Assembly (NCBI GenBank): GCA_036023115.1
Contig: JAYKKT010000074.1
Span: 6,335,501-6,399,500 of the forward strand
Reading direction: 5' to 3'
DNA from: Brasenia schreberi
Taxonomy: Eukaryota; Streptophyta; Magnoliopsida; Nymphaeales; Cabombaceae
DNA length: 64,000 bases
Shown here: piece after piece, positions 39,701 to 50,200 of the stretch
Numbering within the stretch: position 1 is the first letter of the stretch
Layout of the letters: each line of letters opens with the position of its first letter
Program-made: the position numbers and the translations under genes
Notes under the pieces: generated by a model
Told to the model about the DNA's origin: nothing
Databases searched by the model: none
The model's input: only the letters and a program-made list of their open reading frames with translations

Positions 39701-41336
39701 CAACATTTTCAAACATCAACCAGAGATTACCTTATCCACTTCCCCTGCATGAGCTTTTGAGAGAAATGCAACCTTTACATTTTCATCCTTTATCTATACC
39801 ACTCACCATGAGTCAACAACCACTGCAACGTGAAACATACACATTCATACTTCTGCTATTAGGCATGTATTCCTTATTACGCAGAACTCAGTCTGCCTCC
39901 TAATAAGCATAAAAATTTATGCCTGAACCAGTTCAATACCACGTTTTGCACATAAAGATCCATCAACCAATGCTACTAGCATATCAACCATTAATCAGTA
40001 ACTAGCATTTGTCGCCAGTGATAGAAGTACTGTGGCAAATCAATGTAAAGTGAAATCCTACATGAAACCTGAAGAGACATGCATAGATTCATCAATATGA
40101 GTGGACAATCAAACCAAACCACATTGCACTCCACTGCAAATTCCGATTATTTCCTCCATGAGCAATAGGTACATGCAGACATCCTTAAATTCTAAGAATG
40201 TGATATCCATGAATAGAACTTTTCCATTCTCATATAAACGAAAATAATGGATTATGATGTCTAATCGACACAAGGAATGTGCAGACATCCTTAAATTCTA
40301 AGAATGTGATATCCATGAATAGAACTTTTCCATTCTCATATAAACGAAAATAATGGATTATGATGTCTAATCGACACAAGGAATGCCAGATCCATAAGAG
40401 AGAGAGAGAGAGAGAGAGAGAGAAGGAAAACATAATACAGGAAATGATGGCAACTAAAAATCCATACGTTCATATCCACTTAGTGCAGGAAAATGCTTGG
40501 TTTTTCTTTTTGTGTCTAACCAATACAGGAAATGATTCGACGGTGATTAGAGTGCAGTTATGCCCTTAAACCACTAAGATCCTAACAGCCCACCGTATTC
40601 TATAGATAACATCTTTGACAACCCACTCTAAGATAGCTCTTGATTTGGAGTTAACTACAGAAAACCTCTTTCCATCTTTGGAAGCACACTACGGCGATAG
40701 GCAGCTCTATCAGGTCAAACCACCCAAAAGTGGAGATCGACCAAATGGTGATCGCTTGCAAGCATACCAAATTTGAGGTGCTTAAGTAATACACCATAAG
40801 GCCCTAGGGTCATTGATGTGGAGAAAGCCAGTTCCTTCCGCCTCTAGCATTGTAACACACAAGGACGCCACAAAAGATGGAAATCATAGAATCATACAAG
40901 AGAAACTATATGATAATTGTTATCGATATAGTGAGTTTTGCGCGAGCATAATCCTCGAAATCTAGATAGTCTCATCATTCTTTCGCTATGAGGAATTGAT
41001 GACGAGATCAACGGACCCATAGAAAAGTGTCTGTCTGTGGCGCGGGCGGGCGGGAGAGAGAGAGAGGTGACAATTCATCAGAAACTACTATTGATCGAGT
41101 CCTGGAAATGATTCTACATCGATAATACCCAGAAAAGTGGGAGGTATGGATACCCCATATTGATCATCTCAAACTTCTCCCACTTTTCTGGACAAATGGG
41201 TACCTTGCAGCATCCATCAGATAGAGAGAGAGACCTGATACTCATGGACATTCAGGCGCCGGAGCTGCTGGTTCTGCCATTTTCCGGCAACGGAGAGCGA
41301 ACGGGAAACGAGTCCCTTTACCAATCCCCTCACCAT
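19044..41336 (-). CDS. Succinyl-CoA ligase [ADP-forming] beta subunit, mitochondrial
   Basis: Beta subunit of the matrix enzyme that converts succinyl-CoA, ADP and phosphate to succinate, CoA and ATP in the TCA cycle; it works with the alpha subunit. Twelve exons: 41235-41336, 31465-31575, 31074-31185, 29873-29937, 28626-28703, 24771-24845, 22229-22381, 21850-21984, 21079-21243, 19630-19752, 19206-19277, 19044-19121. Every junction keeps phase, giving 422 aa, close to the Arabidopsis length. Exon 1 encodes a basic transit peptide ([20 protein letters not shown]) and the mature start RRLNVHEYQ. The ATP-grasp part follows ([20 protein letters not shown]). The C-terminal ligase part contains [24 protein letters not shown] and VVVRLEGTN. 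Intron 1 is 9.66 kb and carries nested transposons, which hide exon 1 from simple inspection. No lesion was seen. Confidence 0.95.
20088..20722 (+). mobile_element. 5'-truncated RTE-type LINE in a ligase intron, with target duplication
   Basis: C-terminal part of the LINE ORF ([13 protein letters not shown] to RIHVADPV) and (TTG)n tail. It is flanked by GATTAGAAAACT at 20076-20087 and 20723-20734, a target-site duplication. Lies between ligase exons 9 and 10, antisense to the gene. Confidence 0.92.
21568..21754 (+). mobile_element. Au-like SINE (about 187 bp) with both ends of the LINE
   Basis: Begins CTCAACTCCGCCCATGTAAG and continues CCCAAGCCCGGATAAAG and GGGTTGCGTTAGGCTTGTG. It then joins the LINE 3' end (AAAGAATCCATGTAGCCGG to AAAGGCTTAGTTGTAG). 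AGCTGAA flanks both sides (21561-21567 and 21755-21761), a short target duplication. The length and the 3' end fit the Au SINE family as I remember it; I see no convincing A or B box. Confidence 0.7.
23219..23291. repeat. Long C/G-asymmetric hairpin in a ligase intron
   Basis: Left arm AACCAACCACCTACCCCTAC through CTACTG. The right arm, CAGTAGTAGGGGG through GGTAGGTGGTTGGTT, is its reverse complement apart from a few extra bases. The loop is CCCCATGC. The G-rich arm has several runs of three to five G, so a G-quadruplex is possible as well as a cruciform. Confidence 0.8.
25168..25283 (+). mobile_element. Very short LINE insertion with target duplication
   Basis: Only the last 116 bp of the LINE (from GATCTAGCTTATTG to (TTG)n). 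It is flanked by identical copies of AAAATGATATGAAATTG at 25151-25167 and 25284-25300. In the intron between ligase exons 5 and 6. Confidence 0.93.
25482..27490 (-). mobile_element. Old, diverged RTE-type LINE
   Basis: Read on the minus strand, it covers the LINE from the linker region (27400-27490) through reverse transcriptase to the 3' end at 25482 (CAACAACAACC). Many substitutions and deletions. It is interrupted near 25791-26158 by an LTR-like insertion. Lies in the ligase intron between exons 5 and 6. Confidence 0.75.
25791..26158 (-). mobile_element. Probable solo LTR (Copia-like) inside the old LINE
   Basis: Read on the minus strand, it runs from TGTTAAAGTATAAATG to AACTTTAAAGTGTCA, so it has TG and CA ends. 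It contains a TATA-like TAGCTCTATAAATAGAGC followed by an AATCAATAA-like stretch, similar to the promoter part of the 38991-39425 LTR. It splits recognisable LINE sequence. No clear 5-bp target duplication. Confidence 0.45.
27611..28200 (-). mobile_element. Three LINE 3' ends in tandem
   Basis: Three successive copies of the LINE 3' terminal 130-180 bp, all in minus orientation, start at about 27611, 27769 and 27955. Each begins with (CAA)n and the block CCATACTAAGTGGGGTTTGC. The second and third are both preceded by AACACTTTTAAAGGCAAA, so the array grew by duplication or repeated insertion into itself. Confidence 0.8.
30613..30725 (+). repeat. LINE tail fragment followed by (TA)n(GA)n
   Basis: TATGGGAAAAGGCTTAG with a degenerate TTG tail (30613-30644) is followed directly by a TA run (30645-30698) and a GA run (30699-30725). 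A shorter TATATA-GAGAGAG stretch precedes it, so the fragment looks inserted into a (TA)n(GA)n microsatellite. Confidence 0.7.
32041..32348 (+). mobile_element. 5' LTR (5'-truncated) of the Copia element
   Basis: Aligns with the last 280 bp of the LTR at 38991-39425. Both contain CTTGCTGGCCA, CCCTCTTCATTCC, AAAGCCTCATACAATCAATA, TTTTGACTTGGGGTATTGG and CTTCCAAATACGAA. It ends at ACA immediately before the primer-binding site. The first ~150 bp of the LTR are not recognisable. Confidence 0.8.
32349..32363 (+). other. Copia primer-binding site
   Basis: TGGTATAAGAACCTC directly follows the 5' LTR. It is a mutated form of the TGGTATCAGAGC sequence complementary to initiator methionine tRNA used by plant Copia elements. 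Confidence 0.75.
32697..36609 (-). mobile_element. RTE-type LINE, nearly full length but rearranged
   Basis: Read 5' to 3' on the minus strand. The 5' UTR (36609-36340) is shared with the Au-like SINE. An AP-endonuclease domain follows (36260-35540: [38 protein letters not shown]), then a Lys/Glu-rich linker (35348-34785). A reverse transcriptase piece (34792-34577) breaks off, the linker restarts (34569), and a complete uninterrupted reverse transcriptase runs to 32737. That last part contains [37 protein letters not shown] and [11 protein letters not shown], and the ORF ends RIHVADPV. The tail is (CAA)n at 32697-32720 on the plus strand. The 610-residue open frame is the best preserved LINE ORF in the window. 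Confidence 0.9.
36610..36890 (-). mobile_element. Internal LINE fragment upstream of the LINE 5' end
   Basis: Linker-region fragment ([19 protein letters not shown], then [17 protein letters not shown]) with an internal tandem repeat of [14 protein letters not shown]. It abuts the 5' end of the 32697-36609 LINE exactly at the sequence CTCAACTC, which also occurs in the LINE linker. Confidence 0.75.
36891..38990 (+). mobile_element. Copia polyprotein remains (integrase end, reverse transcriptase, RNase H)
   Basis: Integrase C-terminal segment [16 protein letters not shown] at about 37000. Reverse transcriptase remains from 37550 ([22 protein letters not shown], then LKKTLYGLK) have several stops. 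From 38119 a 286-residue open frame covers the end of the polymerase ([12 protein letters not shown]) and RNase H ([37 protein letters not shown]). The GAG and protease regions are missing or replaced by the LINE. The polypurine tract is at about 38979-38990. It is not functional. Confidence 0.88.
37128..37173 (-). mobile_element. 46-bp LINE insertion in the Copia element
   Basis: Only the last ~46 bp of the LINE, (CAA)n then GAAGCCTTTTCCCATACTAG and ATGAGGTCGG. It is flanked by perfect 19-bp copies of TATTATAAATCTAGTCCTA at 37109-37127 and 37174-37192. The insertion breaks the Copia reading frame after [11 protein letters not shown]. Confidence 0.93.
38991..39425 (+). mobile_element. 3' LTR of the Copia element
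   Basis: Follows the polypurine tract TTTGAGGGGG. It starts TAATTAAGAATATGTTATAA (the usual TG start is mutated). It includes a promoter-like GCTCTATAAATAAAGC at about 39238 and ends at ACA. It pairs with the truncated 5' LTR at 32041-32348 and so delimits a roughly 7.4 kb composite insertion in ligase intron 1. Confidence 0.82.
40175..40423. repeat. Perfect-looking 106-bp tandem duplication plus (GA)n
   Basis: The unit starting GCAGACATCCTTAAATTC occurs at 40175 and 40281. No mismatch was noticed by eye over 106 bp, so the event is recent. A GA run occupies 40397-40423. In ligase intron 1. Confidence 0.85.
41129..41191. repeat. Short inverted repeat just inside ligase intron 1
   Basis: CCAGAAAAGTGGGAG (41129-41143) and CTCCCACTTTTCTGG (41177-41191) form a perfect 15-bp stem with a 33-base loop, 44 bases downstream of exon 1 on the transcribed strand. 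Confidence 0.8.
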
Positions 41337-41617
41337 CTCTCTTTCTCTCTGCACCGAGCGAATGAGGAAACAAAGTGGTCGCCTTCACTTTTGATCCCCG
41401 CCTCTTCCCGTGAGAAAGAAGGATGAAAAGTGAGAGAGAGATCGGGAAAGGCAATTCCCACAGCGGAAGACTCCCCTATCACCAACGCCGAGAAATTTTT
41501 GCTTAACCGATACGTCAAAGAGACACTAATAAAGACACAAGATGCGTTAACGTTCAGAAGGACGCGATACGATCTGAAAACGAGTGCAATGACACGATAT
41601 TTTTTTCCTTTTGCAAC

Positions 41618-41722
41618 GAAAGGCTGAAGCCTTACAGTCGCACGCACATCCCAGGAATCGAACTCACCACCTGTGTGGTTCGAGTCAGGGGCCTACACTA
41701 GACGAGCTACTGCTCTGTGCAT
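41618..41722 (-). mobile_element. tRNA-derived SINE, copy 1
   Basis: Minus strand: A-box-like TAGCTCGTCTAGTGTAGG, B-box-like GAGTTCGATTCC, then GTAAGGCTTCAGCCTTTCG and an A-rich tail. It shares the post-B-box segment with the other three copies listed. It lies in the ligase 5' flank. Confidence 0.65.
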
Positions 41723-41795
41723 GCAATGAGCCGGTGTTAATTATTGGGCATGGCATGAAAATGAACCTTAACGAAAAATAAACATATTAGCAGCC

Positions 41796-42295
41796 ATGAC
41801 TGGTTTGGGTCGACTCCTAACTGCCAGTTCCGGTTTTCTCGAATTATGAACCGGATCAAGGTGGTTTCGGTTCCTCATCTGGTTTGAGTCCTAAAATGTA
41901 CCATTAAATGTTTTTGAATAAAAATATGGAATCCTATCTTTCTCTGTTTATGTCACGGTATTCGACACGAATATCAGGAGGTTGGCAAACAAGTAACTAG
42001 CAGCCCCCCATTCGATTCTATTTTCTCATTCACAGAACCCTGCAATACGAAGAATAACCCACTAGGTTAACCGTGCAACACGACTTTTTAAAAGGTCACT
42101 CGTACGTAGACATAGCCAGTTCCGGATCTCTTAGAACCAAGAACTAGAACTGAACCATGATTGGGCTGGGCTGGCTCTGATTTCGGTTTGAAATTGTCAG
42201 TTCTGATTTCAAGTCCGATTTGATCCGTTCTGATTCCATCCAGTTCCTGACTCGGTGTATTAGAACCAGTTCCAAACCAACCATGACTACTGCTC
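41796..42295. mobile_element. Candidate non-autonomous DNA element with GGTTC-rich ends
   Basis: The left end (from about 41796) reads CATGACTGGTTTGG. The right end, read on the minus strand from about 42290, gives CATGGTTGGTTTGG. The subterminal parts are packed with CCGGTT and GGTTCC motifs, as in plant hAT-like elements. No transposase and no certain target duplication. It lies between the ligase promoter and the PHO1 3' end. Confidence 0.4.
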
Positions 42296-42983
42296 GTGCC
42301 CATACCGTTGATCACTTGACTAAGTTTAAAATACTTGTAGAATATAATGATTTTGTAATTGAAGGCGCCAATTTTTCCCACACTTGTCATGCCCCTTCAA
42401 AAAGATGATCTTCGGCCTCTTACTCTGCAACCATCCCTTGCTCGAATTACAATTTCGTTGGCTACTAAGGATGGGTTTACCTTTTTATGGTTATGTACTT
42501 TTTAATTATTGTCTTATCTTTGTTGTTTTGAGCTTTAATCCTTTGTCGACATTTTTCATTCATGTTTATTTCAGTTAAGAGTATGACTGACGGGTCCTAA
42601 AAGAGAGGTTAATTGGCCTCATGATAACATAAAAACGTGGGATCGTACAATCCTACTTTTTAAAACATGCTAAGACACAGTTGATTATGATAGAGACAGT
42701 AACAATAGTTTCCGTTCTAGGCCTCGTAATCAAACACTCATTAAATAATAGGCACCATTTTTTTAAAATCTGAAATTCAAGGATTTAGAGGGACCAACAT
42801 GTAGGAATCTCCTTTTCCTTCTCTCTTTTTATTGGGGGGGCCATGGAAATTGTTTTCCCATGGGTTATCCAATATGTGCTACAAATGCAAAGGATTCTTG
42901 TGAACACGAAACTCGTTCGTGCTTGGCCTGGTCCGATGGCACACTTTTATGTACAATCCACCAACAATTAAGCAGCATAGACT

Positions 42984-45900
42984 TCAATCATCGTCGTCCA
43001 TCTCACGGAACGGGAGCGGAACCGTCTTCACAGCCCTGAACTTTCCCACATTGTTCAAGTGCTCATTCTCCAACCTGTTTGATCACCATTTCTGGTTAGT
43101 GATACAATCCAGAGAAAGATGATCAACACTGAGGGAGAAGTAGCACCAACATACCTATAGTAATTCCAGTGCCCGCGGCGGATCACCTCGAGTGAAGCGA
43201 ATAAAAAGTCCATCACCCTGTGATCAACTTTACCAGTATCAATGGGCATGACTGCCTCTACCCAAGCAAGCCTAAGTACAAAATTTACAACCTGAAATAC
43301 AAGCACCCACACAAAAAGATCAGCATTATTAGTCTTCTCTTCTCATGAATTAGTAGAAAACATTAGAGTTCATGATCTTGGTTGTCCTTGCAGTGATATA
43401 AGCATGAACACCGAAGTTCATGAACTTGTTCATGCCTCGTAAAACATGAAAATCGTGTTCGATTCGGTGGGATATGAAAATTGTGAATGAAAAAAAAAGA
43501 TGGCTTACTATTGCTACGTAGTAAAAACTCTTGTGCTTTAGAATAAGATCATCTCTCAGCCATGGGTTTTTGGACCTTGGGTTGAGCAAGCCCCAGTCCT
43601 TAACAAAATCCCAATAGAGCTGATAAATGGTAGCCACTGTTGAGGTGATCACAACAAGGGCCAACCACAATGGAGTTGGTTGCATGGCATATGTAAGTCT
43701 GGCGCCGGCCGCGAGCATGGCCGAGACATATTTTCCCAAATTTGCAATGTGGTTCATGTCTCCTTCATCGAACCATCTTCTTGCACACTGAGAACCAAAT
43801 CAATTTCCAAAACTTATCAATACAATCAAGCTAACAGGGAAGCAACTGCACAATTTTGTTTGACTGTGTGTGTGTTTGCATCATGCACGCATGCGTGTAC
43901 CTCAAATGAACAAACGAGATGAGCCATGAATCAGCAACAATGTAGTAGGACGAGCCACGAACTCGTTCCTGAGCTCGATTTAAACCCCTAATCTCTAGTT
44001 TATGAACAAGGTATTAAATAGTTATTTTCATATGTTTACCTGCATAGCACGCCAGTAGTAAGGCATGAAAGAAATGACATAGGCAAGCTTCTTATACAGC
44101 TTGCTGCTAGTGCATGTTTGAGAGTGATGAGTTTTGAAACCTCCTGCAAGAAAGAAGCAAGCCGTGAACTCCATATGCCTGAACAATGGCACCTGCAACA
44201 CCACCACAGCAAGAACCCATGCTTAATGATAGTTTAGCTCACCACCTCTTTTCATGAAGATGGCCAATAGAACTGCAAATGTAGCTATACCATAGTTTTT
44301 ACAGTGCCTTTGTCGGAATAAAAATAGCCGAAATATTTAATTTTCGAAAGTTCAAGAGAGCTGGAAATATGTCACAGGGCAATATGCCATTAATGTGAGA
44401 TCTAATGTATATTTCTTTTATTTATTTATTTATTTAAAGTATCTTTAAATGGATGCTGATACTTCACAAATATTATGATAAAGGGCATCTGATGTTAAGC
44501 CTCACCTGGCTAGTTAATTGATCAGCCATGAAAAAGTCGACCATTACCACCTGCAAGCAAGTCAGAACCACATCACAACAATCAGTTTCAACTTTTATGT
44601 GTCAGGATAAAAGATCATCACACCATGTTTCTTTTTGGGTGAAACACACCACCAGTATTCTCAAACCCAGCACCCCAAGAGACCTAGGACTATGGAAAGG
44701 AATTACGTTTTAAGTTTCCATCATAGGGCTTTGGTATTGTACAACCCTACTTTTTACTCGATAACGAGGTTTGTCAATACACCACCCCAAGAGTGATGAT
44801 GATTTCAGAGTCCTGACCTCGCAATCAAAGACTTCCCAAAAGATTTCAAGAAATCCACTATGAGCACACACCCACTATGGGGTAAAGCTCCAACAACTGG
44901 TTTGCTCCATTCACAAGACCTTGGTTAAGGGGAACAAATGATAAATCACTTGAACGATGAATCACTTAAAACATTGGTCAATCAAACACCATTTTAAGAT
45001 GGTTTCCAACTGTCTAACACAACCCTCCTTCTATATTTAGGCCCCATGAGAGTGAAATACATTGAGTTTTTGCTCTCAATAAAAGAAAAAAGAGATTTGA
45101 TGAATAAATGTTTACCTTGTAGAATGGTGAACATATTATATTACGCATGACCCGTAAGAAATAGAAGCGGGTCGAGCGGTAAAAAATATCGAGGGGGCAG
45201 ATGAGTAAGCTTGTGAAGATCTGCATTAATAAAGTATAAACCAAGTTCACATCATAGTTAGGCTAGTATTATGTTGCTTCCAAATGAAGGTTGACAGGTT
45301 TTTAAAATTAACTAACCAGGAGAAGGACTCCCGGGATGGCGTCGACGTTACGTGGCGAAAAGCCATTCGTCCGAAGGATGAGGTGGGCCACCATGCCACC
45401 AATGACAAGTGTCATGATCGATGTGCAGATGAGGAAGACGTCCCTGTACTTGAGGGTCGTGGTGGGTGAAAACTCAAAGATGAAGTTGTAGTTGATCCGG
45501 GTGCTCCTCCATGCACTGATATTGCAACCATAGAGGAAGACATGAAGGCTGATCAAAGCAAACATGCTGCACCATGGCACCAAAGAACATTTATCAGATA
45601 TAATTATCAGGATCAATATCATTCCGTGAAGCAAAAGTACGAAAATACGATTATAAGGTCTAATTCCGCTCTAGCAATAGCTCACTCGGCTAGGGGGTCA
45701 ACTCACAACTTCAAGGACACGAGTTTGATGCTAGAGATGTGTATCAGGCTTCCATCTCCTCATTGTACCCCAAAAAAAATTAGAAAGGTCCAAGCCCAAG
45801 ACTTTAGGATCACCTATCTCAAACTCTAGAATCCTTATGTGATCTATAAACCTTGGTCCAATTGTATATCCAATTCACTGTCTACTAAAGAGTATTAGTA

Positions 45901-47215
45901 CAAATTCGGGTTTTTCCGGCGATTCCCAAATTCACTATTTCCGGCGGTTAAAGCCTGTTTGGACCAATCTACCTATTTGGCTTCTTGTACGAAATGTGAT
46001 CCTTAGTATCTAGCCAAATGATACTTAGTTCCACACCATTATAGACAAAGACTCGCGAACATATGGACTCGGGTGGGTTCGCTCATCACTGACTAATTCA
46101 TATTCGGCTCGTTCTTGTCAAAAACCGGCCAAGCAACCAAAAAAGATTGTTCAGTATACAAGTTCATATCGTTTACCAGCAGTATCAAGGAATGAGAAGT
46201 TCCCCCTCTTCAGCCAGATAAACACAAGTTCAATGTAATATCTGAAGCATACTTCAATATCGATATAAATAGTGGATCTACGTTGAGCCGAAGTGGGGCG
46301 TTCGCTCTACCCAAAATTTCAAAAATCAACTTAAAGCCTATAGCTTATAATGTACATCTGTCATAGTTTTTTCATTACATTTTAAATTAAAAAGCGAAAA
46401 GGTGTTAAGCGTGAACCTGAAAACGGGGTAAACGGTCTCCATGTAGTCCGTTTGGGTTGAGGCCGAGTACATGCCTGATAGATGAGCCAAGAAAGCGTAG
46501 ACGGTGAACAACGTGACGAAACATCCCGTGAACAGACCTGCATGCACCAACCCAAAGGAAAAGCGTTCGGCTGGTCAGCCCCTTTTCTCATCAATTTCGG
46601 TTCAGACGGTCTCACATCAAAGCGTCCAATAGACAGGCAAAAATCGATGAACTCACGTTAAAAATAAACAGAGAAAGCCAGGACGTGCAGTTGCATTACC
46701 TACTAAAAAGGTGATCATGTGTGAGTCCTTTTGGCGTTGGGGCCTAAGAAACCTCATGGCCCTCTTCCGATCATTGCTCGCGAAGTGCTTTGTGAAGATG
46801 GACTCCACCTCGTCCGCCAACTTTATTATCTGCCTCAATATCGCAAACAATAAACAAAAATTGTATTACAACTAAGCTTTTTTTTATACAAGATGGGTCG
46901 ATGATATGAATTCTTTGTTTTTATAGAGTCAACAATTAAGTCTTTTTCTCATATTAAATAGATTTGATGACATTTTCATAGAACTTGATTGATTTTGTGT
47001 CATGTTAACAAGATGGCTTATATATAATGATTGGATCTTATTCATTATTGACGTTGACCTTCTCTACTCATGTTTACTCATTCATTTTTTAGAGTATAAT
47101 TATAATAATATTATCTTTCATCTTTTTTAAAACTCTTATATCTTTTAAATTATGACATTAAAAAGAAATGTGTGAGCACGAGTGAATAAGTCAAAGGTGA
47201 CAATGATACAGTTTC

Positions 47216-47274
<59 letters not shown>

Positions 47275-50200
47275 CATGTATGTTTGTACGTATATACATG
47301 TATAGTGTATGTGTGTGAGAGTGAACGAACGAAAGCAGCGACAAGAAGATACGAAACCTCGAAGACTATTGCAATCGTCCACATGATTTCTTTGAGAGTG
47401 ATACCGATGACTGGGTGGATGCGTTTTCACACTCCAATATTAGTGCGCACCATGTCACGTGTACGCACTAACAGACAAACCTTTTCCGTTGTGTAAAGTT
47501 GTCAGCAAAAGTACATGCATTATTTTACGGAAGGAAATACTACAAGATGTCACTTCGATGATATAAAATAAAAAAACAGGAAGCAATTTACATTTTCTTA
47601 ACAAAAATCATAATCTAAATATAATGTCATGGGTAGCAGTATTCAGCAAACCCTCTGTATTTTTATTTTTAAATTTATCAATGTGTTCGGGTTGACAACA
47701 CTGTCTGAGACAATCCTCGAAATGGGACATTTGATTTCAACAGAGAAATAAACAGCAAAGCGATACCTTGTCCGAACTTATAAAATATGATTTTTTCACC
47801 GCCTTGAGATATATTGCAGAAGCTTGCTGGCCTGCCACCTGGTATTCAAAATAAATAATAGTCAAATAATGGAATATTGCACTGAAAATTCATTCAAAGC
47901 ATATTGAGAAAATACATTTTATATTTGACATATAAAATATAGAAAATAGATGGTAGTATTTTGTTAATTTCCCTTAAATCGAGAGCGGATGATTTGAGCA
48001 AAAAAAAAAGATATTAAAAACAACAAAATAAACCCTTAACAAAAATATATTTTAGTTTTGTATTTCTTCGCTACATTGTTGCCCGAATGTAGTAAATAAT
48101 TTACAGAGAGAGTCTCCTCATTTTCAATATGGATGGATATGGGAGGACAAAGAAGCTAGTCCTAGATAATAAGATTCGTATTAGTTCTTGAAATATCATA
48201 ATATTATCCGATAAGCTAATGGAGGTGGTAGTTACTATGATTTGGAGAAAGATTCATATTCTATGTTTCCAAGAGACAAAGTGGGTTAGAGAAAAAGCAA
48301 AGGAGATAGAGGATATAGGTTTTAAATTATGGTACTCCGATAAGGAAAAGACTCGAAACATAGTTTGTATTATTATAAATAAAGATTTAAAGGATAGTGT
48401 AATAGACATACAATGATATGGTGACCGAATCATGACGTTGAAATTAGTGTTAGGAGCAGAGGTTTTGAATATAGTTTGTGCTTATGTACCCCAAGTAAGC
48501 CTAGAAAATAGTATAAAGACAGCTTTTTGGGAAGAGTTAGATAAGGTGATTCAAAGGATTCCACAAAGAGAGATGATTTGTTTAGGAGGATACTTAAATG
48601 GACATGTCGGTAAAGAGGCATTAGGATATCAAGGTATTCATGAAAACTTTGGTTTTGGGGATATAAATGAGGAAGGTAGGGAGATTTTAAATTTTGTTAT
48701 GGCATTTGATCTCTTTATAGTCAATACAATCTTCAAAAAACAAGATGAACATTTAATTACTTATAAGAGTAGTTTATCACAAACACAAATTAATTACTTT
48801 ATTTGTAGAAAAAAAGATAGAATGTGTTGTAAAGATTGCAAGGTAATTCTAGGAGAAAGCTTAACCACCCAACATCGATTTTTAGTTATAGATTTAAAAA
48901 AAAAATGGACAAAGAAGAAAAAAGTGCATCGAGCTATTCAGACTAAATGGTGGAACCTCAAAAGCGAGAAAGAAGATATATTTAAACAGAAAGCCCTTCA
49001 AGGAGATGCTTGGAATTATGTTGGTACACCTTGTGATATGTGGAACAATATGGCTATACAAATTAGGAAAGTGGCAAAAGATGTGTTAGGTGAATCTAAG
49101 GGAGGTGTACTGGCACAAAAAAAAGCTTGGTGGTGGAGTGAAGTAGTGCAAAATAAAATCAAGCAAAGAGGGCATGTTACAAATTACATTATGTTAAGAA
49201 AACTAGTTAAACTTTAGAGGCTTATAAGAAAGCAAAGAAGGAAGCGAAAAAAGCTGTCAATGAAGCAAAAGTTAAAATTTGGGAGGATTTATATAAAAAA
49301 CTCAACTCAAAATAGGGTGAAAGAGATATTTTTAGGATAGTTAGGGCTAGAGATAAGAAAACTAAAGATCTAAATTATGTTAGATGCATCAAAGACGATG
49401 ATGAAAAAATTATAGTGGCAAATGATGATATAAGAAATAGATGGAAAAACTATTTTTATAAGTTTTTTAATGAAAATAAAGATGTTAGTATTAACTTAGG
49501 AGAGTTAGCCAAATTAGAAAAGTATATAAACCACAATTTCTACCGACGTATTCAAAAGAATGAAGTCAAAGGGGCTCTTAAACATATGAAAGGTGATAAA
49601 TCGGTAGAACCACACAATATTCCTATTGAAGTTTGGAAATTACTAGGAGAAATAGAAATCACTTGGCTCACAAGACTATTTAATGAAATATGAAGAAACC
49701 AAAAGATGCCCGATAAATGGAGAGCGAGTATACTTATACCATATATAAGAACAAGGGAGACATTTAGAATTGTATGAATTATCGAGATATCAAGTTAATG
49801 AGTCGTACTATGAAATTGTGGAAAAGAGTTATCGAACATAGGTTAAGATAAGTATCAAGTATAACAAAAAACCAATTTGGATTCATGTTAGGCAGATCTA
49901 CTATTGAAGCGATTCGCCTTTTGAGACGTCTTATGAAATATTTTAAAGTAAAAAAGAAAGACCTTCACATGATATTTATTAATCTATAAAAAGCTTAAGA
50001 TAGAGTACCGAGGGAGATTCTTTGGAGAACCTTAGAAAAAAGAGGTATTCTATTGACATACCTTATAAGAGACATGTACGATGGTGTAAAAACATGTGTG
50101 AGGGCTTATAAATGAATGATAGAGACGTCTTACGAAACATTTTAGAGCAAAAAAGAAAGACCTTCACATGATATTTATTGATCTAGAAAAAACTTATGAT

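Noticed and set aside
40570..40700. Minus-strand open stretch reading [18 protein letters not shown]
   Set aside because: No plausible family, no paired splice sites or neighbouring exons, and it ends in a stop within repeat-like intron DNA. Probably chance.
41242..41454. Minus-strand open frame ending [11 protein letters not shown]
   Set aside because: It is a different frame over ligase exon 1; the correct frame gives the transit peptide and [15 protein letters not shown].
41640..41722. Possible functional tRNA gene
   Set aside because: A- and B-box-like motifs are present but no cloverleaf or acceptor stem can be paired, and related segments with SINE tails occur elsewhere, so it is called a SINE.
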